Source: DAISJI01 sp964559835 (GTDB lineage Bacteria; Acidobacteriota; Terriglobia; Terriglobales; Acidobacteriaceae). Taken from it: a stretch of DNA of 16,115 nt. Position numbers and translations under genes: made by a program. This document shows positions 1 to 7,744 of the stretch, in pieces. The stretch lies in contig CAZLJE010000061.1 in the NCBI GenBank assembly GCA_964559835.1, positions 1 to 16,115 of the forward strand, in the 5' to 3' direction. The notes beneath the pieces are model-generated. The model had not been told where the DNA came from, made no database searches, and was given only the letters and a program-made list of their open reading frames with translations. The stretch's first letter is position 1; each line of letters begins with the position of its first letter.

Positions 1-809
1 TTGTTGTCGATGATCCAGCTCTCGCGCTCGGTGACAACCTGGTCGCGGAACTCGGTGGTCGCTTCGTCATATCCCCACTGCCGGAAGGCGCCTTCCGTGA
101 ACTTCTGGATGTTGCCCTTGTGGACCAGCGTGACCTTCTTCCGGCCATGGCTCAGCGCGTATTCGATGGCCTTGCGGACGAGGCGCTTGGTGCCCGTGAC
201 GGAGATCGGTTTGATACCGATGCCGCTGTCGAGACGGATCTGCTTCTTGCCGCCCTTCAGCATTTCCTCATTGAGGAACTTGATCAGCTTCGCGACTTCG
301 GGAGTGCCTTGCTCCCACTCGATGCCGGCATAAACGTCTTCCGTGTTTTCGCGGAAGATCATCACGTTCATGCGCTCGGGGTGCTTCACCGGCGAGGGGG
401 CGCCGTAATGCTTGACGGGGCGGACGCATGCGTACAGGTCGAGGATCTGGCGCAGGGCGACGTTCAGCGACCGGATGCCGCCGCCGACGGGGGTGGTGAG
501 GGGCCCTTTGATGCCGACGCGGAATTCTTTCATGGCGTCGATCGAACCATCCGGCAGCCAGCTTTTGAAATTCGCCATGGCTTTTTCGCCGGCGAAGATC
601 TCGAACCACTTGATCTTACGCTTGCCGCCGTAAGCGACTTCGACCGCGGCATCGAATACCCGGACCGATGCCTTCCAGATGTCGCGGCCCGTGCCGTCAC
701 CCTCGATAAAAGGGATGATCGGGTTATCAGGAACGTTGTACTTGCCATTTGCGTACGTGATCTTTGCGCCGTCCTTGGGCACAGGTACGCCGTTGTAGGA
801 ATCCGCCAT
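1..809 (-). CDS. icd: Isocitrate dehydrogenase, N-terminal part (cut by window edge)
   Basis: This enzyme oxidatively decarboxylates isocitrate to 2-oxoglutarate in the TCA cycle; 2-oxoglutarate is the carbon skeleton for the glutamate/glutamine genes nearby. Only the first 269 codons lie in the window and the frame is still open at base 1. The protein closely follows the E. coli-type homodimeric enzyme: NPIIPFIEGDGTG at about residues 29-41, the substrate loop GGGIRSLNVALRQ at about 109-121 with the phosphorylatable serine at Ser114 (Ser113 in E. coli), then SPVKHPE, FRENTEDVYAGIEW and LVHKGNIQKFTEGAF. The ATG at 807-809 is chosen because GGAGGT (815-820, minus strand) sits 5 nt upstream. 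The coenzyme-specificity residues lie beyond the edge, so NADP versus NAD use cannot be read here. No aceK kinase/phosphatase gene is visible in the window. Confidence 0.95.
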   Translation of the reverse strand, partial: MADSYNGVPVPKDGAKITYANGKYNVPDNPIIPFIEGDGTGRDIWKASVRVFDAAVEVAYGGKRKIKWFEIFAGEKAMANFKSWLPDGSIDAMKEFRVGIKGPLTTPVGGGIRSLNVALRQILDLYACVRPVKHYGAPSPVKHPERMNVMIFRENTEDVYAGIEWEQGTPEVAKLIKFLNEEMLKGGKKQIRLDSGIGIKPISVTGTKRLVRKAIEYALSHGRKKVTLVHKGNIQKFTEGAFRQWGYDEATTEFRDQVVTERESWIIDN

Positions 810-844
810 CAGGCACCTCCGCAGGAATGTCAAAAAGACTCATA

Positions 845-850
845 AGTATA
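845..850 (-). promoter_or_regulatory. Candidate -10 element of icd
   Basis: The minus strand reads TATACT here, five of six matches to TATAAT, about 35 nt upstream of the icd ATG. That would give a short leader containing the GGAGGT ribosome site. The -35 region is weak: TTCCAA lies 16 nt further upstream. Inferred from position and sequence only. Confidence 0.4.
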
Positions 851-883
851 GTCGGAACCATGTACATTGGAATCATGACGCCG

Positions 884-901
884 GTCACATCTCAGTGTGA
901 C
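884..901. promoter_or_regulatory. Inverted repeat between glnE and icd
   Basis: The perfect inverted repeat GTCACA-N6-TGTGAC lies between the glnE stop and the icd -10 candidate. With one bulge the stem extends to GCCGTCACA/TGTGACCGGC. No T-tract follows on the minus strand, so it is a poor intrinsic terminator for glnE. It sits just upstream of the expected -35 of icd, where a regulator could bind. The half-sites are in the opposite order to a CRP site (TGTGA-N6-TCACA), so CRP is not claimed. Confidence 0.35.
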
Positions 902-924
902 GGCACTCACTCCTGAGACGCAAG

Positions 925-3858
925 TCACCCGATGATGTGATGGTACAGGCTGCGGGTCCGGGCCAGGGTCTGGCGCAACGCGGGTTCCAGCCCGCCGGGC
1001 AGATCTCGCCTGAGAAAGGCGTGGACCAGTTCCTCTGTGCTGCGACGGGCGTTCTCGCCCAGAGGGAGCGTCGAGCGGGAGCGCCCGGTCGCCAGCCGGA
1101 CGGCATGTTCGACCGTCCGTATGAACTCGCCGGCCTCGCACAGTTCCCTGCCGGCATCCGCATCCAGTAGTCCCGCGGAAACCAACCGCTGCAGGCGGTC
1201 GCGGATGTTCGCGGTCTGCACGCCCAGCCCATTGCGCACGGCGAGGAACTTGGCGACAAAATCGATGTCATAGATCGCGCCCGGCGAGAACTTTAGGTCC
1301 AAATCGGGGCCCGCGCTCTGTTCGAGGCGACGGCGCATGTCGCGAATCGATGTTACAAATTTAGGGTCAGCGGCAAAACGATGGGAAAGCACGTGTACTG
1401 CCGCCAGGGCCGCCTCGCCCACGGACTGCCAGCCTGCAACGACACGAAGCTTGGTAAAGCTCAGTGCTTCCCAGGGCGAAGCCTCGTTGCGGAAGTAGTC
1501 CGCCAGTTGTGCCGGCGTGCTGACGAGTTCACCCTCGCCACCGCGTGGCCGCAGCCGCGTGTCCACCGCGAATACAGTGCCGTCGCGCGTATAGGCCGAA
1601 AGTGCCTGCATCACCTGCTCGGCGGCGTGGGTCGCCTCGGCCAGGTCGAGCGACTCGTCGCGTACAAACACCAGGTCGGCATCGGAGAGCAGGTCGAACT
1701 CGCGTGTGCCGAGGCGTCCCATTGCCAACACCGCGAACGGTTCCGAAGCACCGGCCGCGGACATGGCCGCCGTGATCGCTTCATCGGCGGCACGCGTGGT
1801 CTCCGCAAGCGATTCGAAGACCGCGCGCGTTTCCAACACGTCCCGGGCAGCCGAGGAAAACACGCGATGCCGGAACTGCTTTCGAAGGATTGCCAGCTTC
1901 TCGTTGTAGGGCACGTCGGGCGATGTAGCGTAGGCAAAAACCGGATCGGCGACGCTTGCCGTCTCATTCGCCACAAACAGCGGCTCGGATTGTTGCGCGT
2001 CGTGTTCCGGTGGGAGCGACTCGAGCGCGACGATCTCATCGGGATGTCGCAACAGCAGGTCCGTCGCGAAATCGCTGACCGCAAACAACCGCATCGCACG
2101 CGCGACGCCATGCGGAGCGCGAATGATTGCGGCGAATCGCTCCGAGGATGTCGCCGCCGCCGACAGGAAGCGGAACAGGTTGCGTCGTTCCGCCGATCCC
2201 AGAGGCGTTGAACGGGCGAGATCGTGCAACTCGGGCGCGTCCTGCGCCAACCGCTGCAGCATCTGTCGCTCCGACTGTTCCCTTCCCGCGCCTGGTTCGG
2301 AGAGTTGGAATTCCGGTGCGGATTGCTGCTCTTCGAGTTGAGTGCCGTAGATGATGCGATTGTAGATGGCGCTCACGGCCGCCATGCGCTGCTCGACCGA
2401 CGAAACGAACTGCTGCGGCACTTGCGCGGCAACCTGCGGATTCACGGCGCGGGCGAGGATGGCAATATCGGCATCGTTCGTCGGAATTCGATGCGTCTGC
2501 TGGCCGTGGCGTATCTGTAGCCGGTGCTCGACGCGCCGGAGGAACTCGTAAGCGGTCGTCAGTTCATGGAAGTCACGGCCGCTGATGTGACTCTTGTCGT
2601 GCAGCTTTTGCAACGAGAACAAAGTCCCGCCCGACCGCAGCCAGGGCTCGCTCCCGCCGTAGACGCGCTGCAGGCATTGCACGAGAAACTCGATATCGCG
2701 GATGCCTCCGCGGTCGAGCTTCACATCGATGCCCAACTTTTTTATGTTGCGATGATGCGAGGTGATGCGGTCGCGGGATTCCAGCGCGGTCGCGATCGCG
2801 GCAAAATTCAAGCTCTGCTCGCCGCCAGCGCGATAAACAAACGGCTGCACCCCCCGGACGAACCGTCGTGCAAGCGCGACGTCTCCGGCGGAGTGGCGCA
2901 CCTTGATCATCGCCTGGAGTTCCCAGTCCGCGGCCGAGTTCTCGTAGTAATCGAGCGCATGCGAGTAGCTGACCGCCGGTTCGCCCTGGCCGCCCTGCGG
3001 ACGCAGCCGCAGGTCGACGCGGAAAACCGAGCCCTCCGGTGTCAGGCGAGACAGGACATCGGTTACCGCCTGCGCCAGCCGAATGAAATATTCGCGGACG
3101 GACACGCGGGCCGTGCCGGCATCCTCGCCGTCGCCGTATACGAATACAAGGTCGATATCGGAGCTGTAATTCAGTTCGTTGCCGCCCAGCTTGCCCATGG
3201 ACAGTACAGCAACCGGCACGTCCACGATGCGCCCGTCCGCATCCCGCGATTGTGGTGTGCCATAACGGTTCAGGAATGACGCCTGCGTCTCATGCAGCGC
3301 CTCGTCAATCAGGACGTCGGCGAGCGCCGAGACCTCGGCGGTGATCTCCGCCAGCGTCGCGATCCCCAACACGTCTCGCAGTACGATGCGCACATACTCG
3401 CGGCGCTTGAATCGCGCGAGCAGGACGGCGATGTCGTTGTCGAACGAACGCGATCGAAATCGGGCGAACGACTCCCGGAACTCTTCGCGCGAGTGGGAAC
3501 GGTCGAGGGCATGCTCGCGCGCAAGCACGGTGAAGATGTCGGGCGACTTGATCAGCGTCTCGCCCAGGTACTGGCTGTGCCCGAAGACCAGTAGCGCGTA
3601 GTGGATCAACGCCCGGTTGCGATCGAAGCTGCGGAAGAGCTCCGGTGAAGCCGTTGCGGTCAACCGCTCGAACAAGTTGAGGGCCGCATCCGGATCGGGC
3701 GCGTCGGTGAGCAGCGCGGGGATGGCCGCGGCGACCGAGGCCGGCACGCGGCTCGCGACCGCCTCCAGGTTGCGACGCGCGCGCTCCGGATCGAGGAATG
3801 CGACGCCAGACGCTTGCTCAAGATGTGGGGAATCGGCCACCAGTGGCCAGCATAACAA
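925..3858 (-). CDS. glnE: Bifunctional glutamine synthetase adenylyltransferase / adenylyl-removing enzyme GlnE
   Basis: GlnE attaches AMP to a tyrosine of glutamine synthetase and removes it again in response to PII, setting GlnA activity. The frame encodes up to 977 residues (E. coli about 946) with both expected nucleotidyltransferase halves. The N-terminal adenylyl-removing half has MGKLGGNELNYSSDIDLVFV at 221-240, VDLRLRPQGGQG at 281-292 and GGIRDIEFLVQ at 384-394. The C-terminal adenylylating half has MGRLGTREFDLLSDADLVFV at 713-732, VDTRLRPRGGEGE at 765-777 and the variant GAIYDIDFVAKF at 860-871. Both acidic DxD pairs are intact. The start is uncertain: the longest frame begins with TTG (3856-3858) without a ribosome site, and an in-frame GTG lies six codons later (3838-3840). 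A promoter-like sequence overlaps the TTG. It lies 65 bp downstream of the kinase gene on the same strand, so co-transcription is possible. Confidence 0.95.
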   Translation of the reverse strand: MLCWPLVADSPHLEQASGVAFLDPERARRNLEAVASRVPASVAAAIPALLTDAPDPDAALNLFERLTATASPELFRSFDRNRALIHYALLVFGHSQYLGETLIKSPDIFTVLAREHALDRSHSREEFRESFARFRSRSFDNDIAVLLARFKRREYVRIVLRDVLGIATLAEITAEVSALADVLIDEALHETQASFLNRYGTPQSRDADGRIVDVPVAVLSMGKLGGNELNYSSDIDLVFVYGDGEDAGTARVSVREYFIRLAQAVTDVLSRLTPEGSVFRVDLRLRPQGGQGEPAVSYSHALDYYENSAADWELQAMIKVRHSAGDVALARRFVRGVQPFVYRAGGEQSLNFAAIATALESRDRITSHHRNIKKLGIDVKLDRGGIRDIEFLVQCLQRVYGGSEPWLRSGGTLFSLQKLHDKSHISGRDFHELTTAYEFLRRVEHRLQIRHGQQTHRIPTNDADIAILARAVNPQVAAQVPQQFVSSVEQRMAAVSAIYNRIIYGTQLEEQQSAPEFQLSEPGAGREQSERQMLQRLAQDAPELHDLARSTPLGSAERRNLFRFLSAAATSSERFAAIIRAPHGVARAMRLFAVSDFATDLLLRHPDEIVALESLPPEHDAQQSEPLFVANETASVADPVFAYATSPDVPYNEKLAILRKQFRHRVFSSAARDVLETRAVFESLAETTRAADEAITAAMSAAGASEPFAVLAMGRLGTREFDLLSDADLVFVRDESLDLAEATHAAEQVMQALSAYTRDGTVFAVDTRLRPRGGEGELVSTPAQLADYFRNEASPWEALSFTKLRVVAGWQSVGEAALAAVHVLSHRFAADPKFVTSIRDMRRRLEQSAGPDLDLKFSPGAIYDIDFVAKFLAVRNGLGVQTANIRDRLQRLVSAGLLDADAGRELCEAGEFIRTVEHAVRLATGRSRSTLPLGENARRSTEELVHAFLRRDLPGGLEPALRQTLARTRSLYHHIIG
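3849..3858 (-). promoter_or_regulatory. Extended -10-like sequence at the 5' end of glnE
   Basis: The minus strand reads TTGTTATGCT, that is TG-N-TATGCT, an extended -10 pattern. The same ten bases occur upstream of the carbamoylputrescine amidase gene at 12321-12330. Transcription from here would start about where the in-frame GTG of glnE lies (3840), giving a nearly leaderless message. This is inference; the sequence also forms the first codons of the longest glnE frame. Confidence 0.3.
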
Positions 3859-3923
3859 TTCGCGCCAATCGCGTCAGTACGCTTATCGGAGAACCGGCGC
3901 ATATAATGCGCGCCATCTGGGTG

Positions 3924-5153
3924 TTATTCGCTGCCGGTGAGGTCGAGTCCCATCTGCAGGGGATAAGGTTCGGTACGGACGCGCTTTCGCCGTTCGTGCG
4001 GAGCCTCGACGTGCGGTCCTACTTGCGGCAGGAACACGGAAAATGCCGTGCCGGTAGGCGCGCGGCCGGTGTGGGAAAACAGGCGCATCGCGCCCTTATG
4101 TTTTTCGACTATCCCCTGGCTCACCCACAACCCGATGCCGCTTCCCTTGTCGCCCTTCGTCGTAAAGAACGGCTCGAAGATATGCTTACGGATCTCGACG
4201 GGTATCCCAGGACCGTTGTCCGCGATCACCACACGTGTTCCCCACACATTCCCCATCCATAGCCGCGCCGGATACACGTGGATCGTGATCACGCTTTTTT
4301 GGCCCGAAGCCTCGGCGGCGTTGATCAGCAGGTTCGAGAAGACCTGGCGCAATTCGGCGGGAAAGCCGCTCACGGGCGCCTCCCCTTCGAATCGCCGGAC
4401 GACGCGGATCCCCTGCCCTTTTAGCCTCGGCTCCAGCAATGCCAGGACGCTGTCGAGTAGTTCCGTCAGGCTCACCGGCACTGGCACCTGCGATTGACGG
4501 TGGAACGCGAGCGTCTGGTGGACGATGCGCGTCATGCGCGCTACTTCCTGCTCGGCGACGCGCACCAGGGCACGGCTTTCCTCATATGCGGAGAGCTGGC
4601 TCTCCAACAGGAACAGGATGTTCGTGACCGATGCCAGGGGATTGTTCAACTCATGCGCGATGGTCGCGGCCAGGCGCCCCGTGGCCGCCATGCGCTCACT
4701 CTGACGCAGCGCCTGTTCCGCCTGCTTGCGCTCGGTGACGTCCATGTTGACGCCGATCATGCGCACCGGCGCGCCTTGCTCGTCGTAGGAGATATGCGCG
4801 TTTGCGACCATCCAGCGGATCGTGCCGTCCGGTCGAACGATCCGGAATTCGTCACGATGAACCGTGGCGTGCGCCGCCAGCGCCCCGGCCGTCCGCGCCT
4901 GGACACCAAAAATGTCTTCCGGATGTATGTGGTTGAGGAAAGCGTCAAAGTCACCGCTGAAAGTCCCGGGCGTGACCCCAAACAGTTTTTCCTGGTCGCC
5001 ACTCCATGCGACGTGCCCGGTTTTCATGTCCCAATCCCAGGCCCCCAGACCGGCGGCATCCATCGCGAGGCGCAACCGTTCCTCGCTCTCGGTCAACTCT
5101 GCGTGCGGTCGGTCGGCACTGTCCAAATGCGGGTACGATTTCCCAGTAGCCAT
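3924..5153 (-). CDS. Soluble PAS-domain sensor histidine kinase
   Basis: This 409-residue two-component sensor kinase has no transmembrane segment or signal peptide, so it should be cytoplasmic. A PAS/PAC sensor domain spans about residues 22-143 (from the ESEERLRLAMDAAGLGAWDWD stretch to the MIGVNMDVTERKQAE end). The HisKA dimerisation domain follows with the H-box ATIAHELNNPLAS, phospho-acceptor His167. The ATPase domain has an N-box (FSNLLINAAEAS, Asn274/Asn278), G1 box DNGPGIP at 312-318, F-box EPFFTT and G2 box GSGIGL at 337-342. The ATG at 5151-5153 is chosen because GGAG lies 9 nt upstream; the TTG three codons earlier has no spacing for a ribosome site. No response regulator is adjacent, so the partner is unknown. 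Its position 65 bp upstream of glnE suggests, but does not prove, a link to nitrogen control. Confidence 0.9.
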   Translation of the reverse strand: MATGKSYPHLDSADRPHAELTESEERLRLAMDAAGLGAWDWDMKTGHVAWSGDQEKLFGVTPGTFSGDFDAFLNHIHPEDIFGVQARTAGALAAHATVHRDEFRIVRPDGTIRWMVANAHISYDEQGAPVRMIGVNMDVTERKQAEQALRQSERMAATGRLAATIAHELNNPLASVTNILFLLESQLSAYEESRALVRVAEQEVARMTRIVHQTLAFHRQSQVPVPVSLTELLDSVLALLEPRLKGQGIRVVRRFEGEAPVSGFPAELRQVFSNLLINAAEASGQKSVITIHVYPARLWMGNVWGTRVVIADNGPGIPVEIRKHIFEPFFTTKGDKGSGIGLWVSQGIVEKHKGAMRLFSHTGRAPTGTAFSVFLPQVGPHVEAPHERRKRVRTEPYPLQMGLDLTGSE

Positions 5154-5241
5154 GCGGTTCAACTCCGCACAGGCATTTTGACGTTTTGGGAGCGGATGTC
5201 AAGGTGACTGGCGCACTAGAATTACTGCACGGCAGTGGCCG

Positions 5242-5424
5242 CTACACGGTCTTCTTCAATTCCTCGTACGCTATCTCACCGGCCCGAGCGCCGATCTCGC
5301 GCGCCTTTTCCCTGGCATTCGTATCGATCCGCTCCGCGATCCGAGCGCGCGTCTGTTGTCCTGATGCCGGGGCGAAAAGAATGCCGACCACATAGCCGAT
5401 TACAAGTCCAAGGAGGAATCGCAT
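5242..5424 (-). CDS. YtxH-like small membrane protein
   Basis: This 60-residue protein opens with one hydrophobic segment (FLLGLVIGYVVGILFA, residues 3-18), followed by APASGQQTR and a charged, probably helical tail rich in Arg, Glu and Ala. The glycine-rich membrane helix ending in LFAP-SG-TR is the hallmark of YtxH-domain proteins, which are small, often stress-associated, and of unknown biochemical role. The start ATG at 5422-5424 has GAGAGGT just upstream. It is transcribed toward the kinase gene, with 88 bp between the kinase start and this stop. A longer in-frame reading upstream exists but has no better start signal. Confidence 0.75.
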   Translation of the reverse strand: MRFLLGLVIGYVVGILFAPASGQQTRARIAERIDTNAREKAREIGARAGEIAYEELKKTV

Positions 5425-5629
5425 GATGACCTCTCCATTGGTAAGGATGCGCGGCACTGTGAGATGGATGACAAGCCGTGGCCACGGTCTCCCCGAAGTT
5501 CCCAATTTCCCGAACTGATATCATTTTCAACAACGGAAATTCTATTTTGGATCGATCCGGATTCTGTTCTGACTCGCGCCGTTGCCGTTCCACAATCTTT
5601 CCGAAGCAGTGGAAGGAGTGCTGTTGACA
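5425..5629. other. Divergent intergenic region with palindromes
   Basis: This 205 bp gap separates the divergent ytxH-like and pilZ genes. It holds a perfect 12-bp palindrome CCGTGGCCACGG (5476-5487), a perfect 10-bp palindrome GGATCGATCC (5549-5558), and the spaced inverted repeat AGTTC-N10-GAACT in the AT-richer part. I could not pick a convincing -35/-10 pair for either gene. These are possible operator sites by location only. Confidence 0.3.
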
Positions 5630-5995
5630 ATGGCGGCCAAAACACAGAACGCGGCTTCACCGACTGCCGTACCAGCTGACGCGGCTTTACCAACTGCCGT
5701 ACCCGTTGACGAGCGGCGCAAAGAAGAACGTCATTTCATCTGTTACGGGCGCCCGCTTTACGTCAGTTGGTTGAGGGAAGAGTCTCTTCTCGCCACGCTC
5801 GTCGAAGTGAGCCGGAGCGGCTTTCGCCTGGCGCACCAGTACCGCCATTTTTCGGTCGGCCAGGAAGTTCGGGTCTCGTTTCCGTGGGGCCCGGTCAGAG
5901 CCAAGGTCGCCTGGACCAGGGTGGGCAGGAAACATGTGCAGACGGGTTTCTCGGTCATCGAGGGATCAGGGCACGGGATGCTGTGTCCGAAATAG
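5630..5995 (+). CDS. PilZ-domain protein, putative c-di-GMP binding
   Basis: This single-domain protein has about 121 residues. A low-complexity Ala/Pro/Thr N-terminus precedes ERRKEERHF, which contains the RxxxR c-di-GMP motif (RKEER). The second motif appears as EVSRSG, so the first Asp/Asn of the usual (D/N)xSxxG is Glu. The rest (GQEVRVSFPW, VRAKVAWTRVGRKHVQTGFSVI) fits the PilZ beta barrel. Such proteins respond to the second messenger c-di-GMP, but the substitution leaves ligand binding open. AAGGAG at 5613-5618 lies 11 nt before the ATG (5630) and 5 nt before an in-frame TTG (5624), so the true start may be two codons earlier. The N-terminus carries a 30-bp tandem duplication. It converges with glnA on a shared hairpin. 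Confidence 0.75.
   Translation: MAAKTQNAASPTAVPADAALPTAVPVDERRKEERHFICYGRPLYVSWLREESLLATLVEVSRSGFRLAHQYRHFSVGQEVRVSFPWGPVRAKVAWTRVGRKHVQTGFSVIEGSGHGMLCPK
5651..5710 (+). repeat. 30-bp tandem duplication inside the pilZ gene
   Basis: Bases 5651-5680 and 5681-5710 are direct copies matching at 26 of 30 positions. They encode two in-frame ten-residue units of the form AASPTAVPAD / AALPTAVPVD ahead of the RxxxR motif. It is a recent-looking in-frame linker duplication. Confidence 0.85.
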
Positions 5996-6007
5996 CCCGC
6001 GACTCAG

Positions 6008-6037
6008 AAAAAATGGGCGGCGCATTTCACGCCGCCC
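6008..6037 (-). terminator. Rho-independent terminator of glnA (possibly bidirectional)
   Basis: A perfect 8-bp stem (GGGCGGCG 6015-6022 with CGCCGCCC 6030-6037) encloses a 7-nt loop. On the minus strand it is followed by a run of six T (complement of 6008-6013), right after the glnA stop at 6063. In the plus direction it follows the pilZ stop by about 20 bp with a weaker T-rich tail, so it may serve both converging genes. Confidence 0.85.
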
Positions 6038-6062
6038 GTCGTGTTTCTAACTGAAGCTTTTC

Positions 6063-7475
6063 CTAGATGTCGTAGTACAGCGCAAACTCGTACGGATGCG
6101 GGCGGAGCTTTACCGCCTGCACCTCCTTCGACCTCTTGTAGTCGATATAGGTGTCGATAAGCGGTTCGGTGAAGACGTCGCCCTTGAGCATGAACTGGTG
6201 ATCGGCTTCGAGCGCATCGAGAGCGTCTTCCAGCGATCCGGGCATCGAAGGGACCTTCTTCAGCTCTTCCGGCGCCAGATCGTAGATGTCCTTGTCCAAC
6301 GGCTGTCCGGGATCGATCTTGTTCATCACGCCATCGAGTCCGGCCATCATCATCGCCGCGAACGCCATGTACGGGTTGCAGCTCGGGTCCGGCGGACGGA
6401 ACTCGACGCGCTTCGCCTTCGGCGAAGCCGAGTACATCGGAATTCGGCACGCAGCCGAGCGGTTGCGCCGCGAGTACGCCAGGTTCACCGGCGCCTCGAA
6501 GCCGGGCACCAGCCGCTTGTACGAGTTGGTGGTCGGGGCGATGATCGCCGACAATGCCGGTCCGTGCTTGATCAGCCCGCCGATGTACCACAACGCCATC
6601 TGCGACAGTCCGGCGTAGCCGTCACCCGCGAACAGCGGCTTGCTTCCCTGCCACAACGACTGGTGCGTGTGCATGCCGCTGCCGTTGTCCTGGAAGAGCG
6701 GCTTGGGCATGAACGTGACCGTTTTGCCGTACTGGTTCGCCACGTTCCGCACGATGTACTTGTACAGCATCATGTGGTCGGCGGAGTTGACCAAGGAATC
6801 GAATCTGAGGTCGATCTCGGTCTGGCCGCCGGTCGCCACTTCGTGATGGTGACACTCGACCGTGAGGCCGCACTGCGCCATGAGCAGCGTCATCTCGCTG
6901 CGCAGGTCCTGGTAGTGGTCGGTGGGCGGTACCGGGAAGTAGCCTTCCTTGAACCGCGGCCGGTATCCAAGATTGTTTTCCTTGCGCCCGGAATTCCAAC
7001 GCCCTTCCTCGGCGTCGATGAAGTAATACCCGTGCTGCTCACGCTGGTCGAAGCGTACGTTATCGAAAATGAAGAACTCGGCTTCCGCGCCGAAATATGC
7101 CGTGTCTGCCAGGCCGGTCGAGTTCAGGTACATCTCGGCCTTTTTGGCGATATAACGAGGATCTTTGTCGTAACGCTGCTTGGTCACGGGGTCGATGACG
7201 TCGGCGATCATCACCAGCGTCGGGACCTCGGTGAACGGGTCCATCATGTGGGTGTTCGGGTCCGGGATCAGCAGCATGTCCGACTCGTGGATCGCAGCCC
7301 ATCCGCGGATTGACGAACCGTCCATGCCGAAGCCCTCTTCGAACGAGTCCACGCTCACCTGCTCGATCGGGTAGGAAACGTGGTGCCAAAGACCAGGCAG
7401 GTCTGTAAACCGGAGGTCGAGGATCTTCGCGTTGTTCTTCTTCGCGAACTCCAGGACCGCTTTTCCATCAGCCAT
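6063..7475 (-). CDS. glnA: Type I glutamine synthetase
   Basis: GlnA makes glutamine from glutamate, ammonia and ATP and is the main ammonium-assimilating enzyme of the cytoplasm. The 470-residue length matches E. coli GlnA (469). Visible signatures are MDGSSIRGW (51-59, Asp52 loop), GAEAEFFIFD (129-138, metal-binding glutamates), the GSGMHTHQSLW active site (His269/His271) and the NRSAACRIP arginine region (338-346). The C-terminal KDIYDLAPEE (395-404) holds Tyr398, equivalent to the adenylylated Tyr397 of E. coli, matching the glnE gene about 3 kb away. The ATG at 7473-7475 has AAGGAGAG shortly upstream. A hairpin terminator follows the stop. No glnB/glnK, ntrB or ntrC gene is adjacent. Confidence 0.97.
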   Translation of the reverse strand: MADGKAVLEFAKKNNAKILDLRFTDLPGLWHHVSYPIEQVSVDSFEEGFGMDGSSIRGWAAIHESDMLLIPDPNTHMMDPFTEVPTLVMIADVIDPVTKQRYDKDPRYIAKKAEMYLNSTGLADTAYFGAEAEFFIFDNVRFDQREQHGYYFIDAEEGRWNSGRKENNLGYRPRFKEGYFPVPPTDHYQDLRSEMTLLMAQCGLTVECHHHEVATGGQTEIDLRFDSLVNSADHMMLYKYIVRNVANQYGKTVTFMPKPLFQDNGSGMHTHQSLWQGSKPLFAGDGYAGLSQMALWYIGGLIKHGPALSAIIAPTTNSYKRLVPGFEAPVNLAYSRRNRSAACRIPMYSASPKAKRVEFRPPDPSCNPYMAFAAMMMAGLDGVMNKIDPGQPLDKDIYDLAPEELKKVPSMPGSLEDALDALEADHQFMLKGDVFTEPLIDTYIDYKRSKEVQAVKLRPHPYEFALYYDI

Positions 7476-7744
7476 GTAACTCTCCTTGCGCGCCGCGGCG
7501 GACGCACTACGGCCACGATTTGCACATGGCCCAGAATGTGTGGGAATACCTGAACGCCGATAAAAAATAATGTACGGCTCTTTTAGGATATGGGACAGCA
7601 CAATATCCGGGAAATCGAACTTTTTTATAGGGGGTATAAGGAAAAGCTATGGAACCGATTTGGATTATTCTTGGCGCGGCATGCGAGATGAGATGTCGCT
7701 GATCGGCGACAACAAACGGATCACCTGCGTACAAAGTATTCGGA
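7476..7744. other. AT-richer upstream region of glnA
   Basis: This 269 bp region separates the glnA start from the stop of the upstream POTRA-like gene and must hold the glnA promoter. It is visibly richer in A/T than its surroundings. It holds the spaced inverted repeat GGATAT-N11-ATATCC (7586-7591/7603-7608) and TGTCGC-N6-GCGACA (7694-7711). Minus-strand TATAAA and TATACC hexamers lie near 7621-7638, without a clear -35. I found no GG-N10-GC sigma-54 element. A 17-codon plus-strand reading frame with AAGGA upstream (7649-7702) also lies here, but I do not call it a gene. Confidence 0.4.

Noticed and set aside
120..845. 241-codon plus-strand open frame over icd
   Set aside because: It lies wholly opposite icd, whose translation matches the family closely. 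The frame has no domain signature.
884..901. CRP/FNR-type operator
   Set aside because: The half-sites are in reversed order relative to the CRP consensus, so only an inverted repeat is reported.
2524..3279. 251-codon plus-strand open frame over glnE
   Set aside because: Antisense shadow of glnE; no conserved motif and no start signal.
3895..3920. Terminator at the GCGCAT-ATA-ATGCGC palindrome between the kinase and glnE
   Set aside because: The stem is short, the loop is 3 nt and no T-tract follows on the minus strand, so termination is not supported.
6096..7313. 405-codon plus-strand open frame opposite glnA
   Set aside because: It is the antisense shadow of glnA in GC-rich codons: rich in Arg, Val and His, no recognisable domain and no ribosome site, while glnA on the other strand matches its family end to end.
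7649..7702. 17-codon frame (MEPIWIILGAAC...) with AAGGA upstream
   Set aside because: It has a plausible ribosome site and a TATAAG upstream, but it is too short and isolated to call without conservation data.
7476..7744. Sigma-54 promoter expected upstream of glnA
   Set aside because: The best candidate (GGGCCATGTGCA on the minus strand) has the wrong GG-to-GC spacing.
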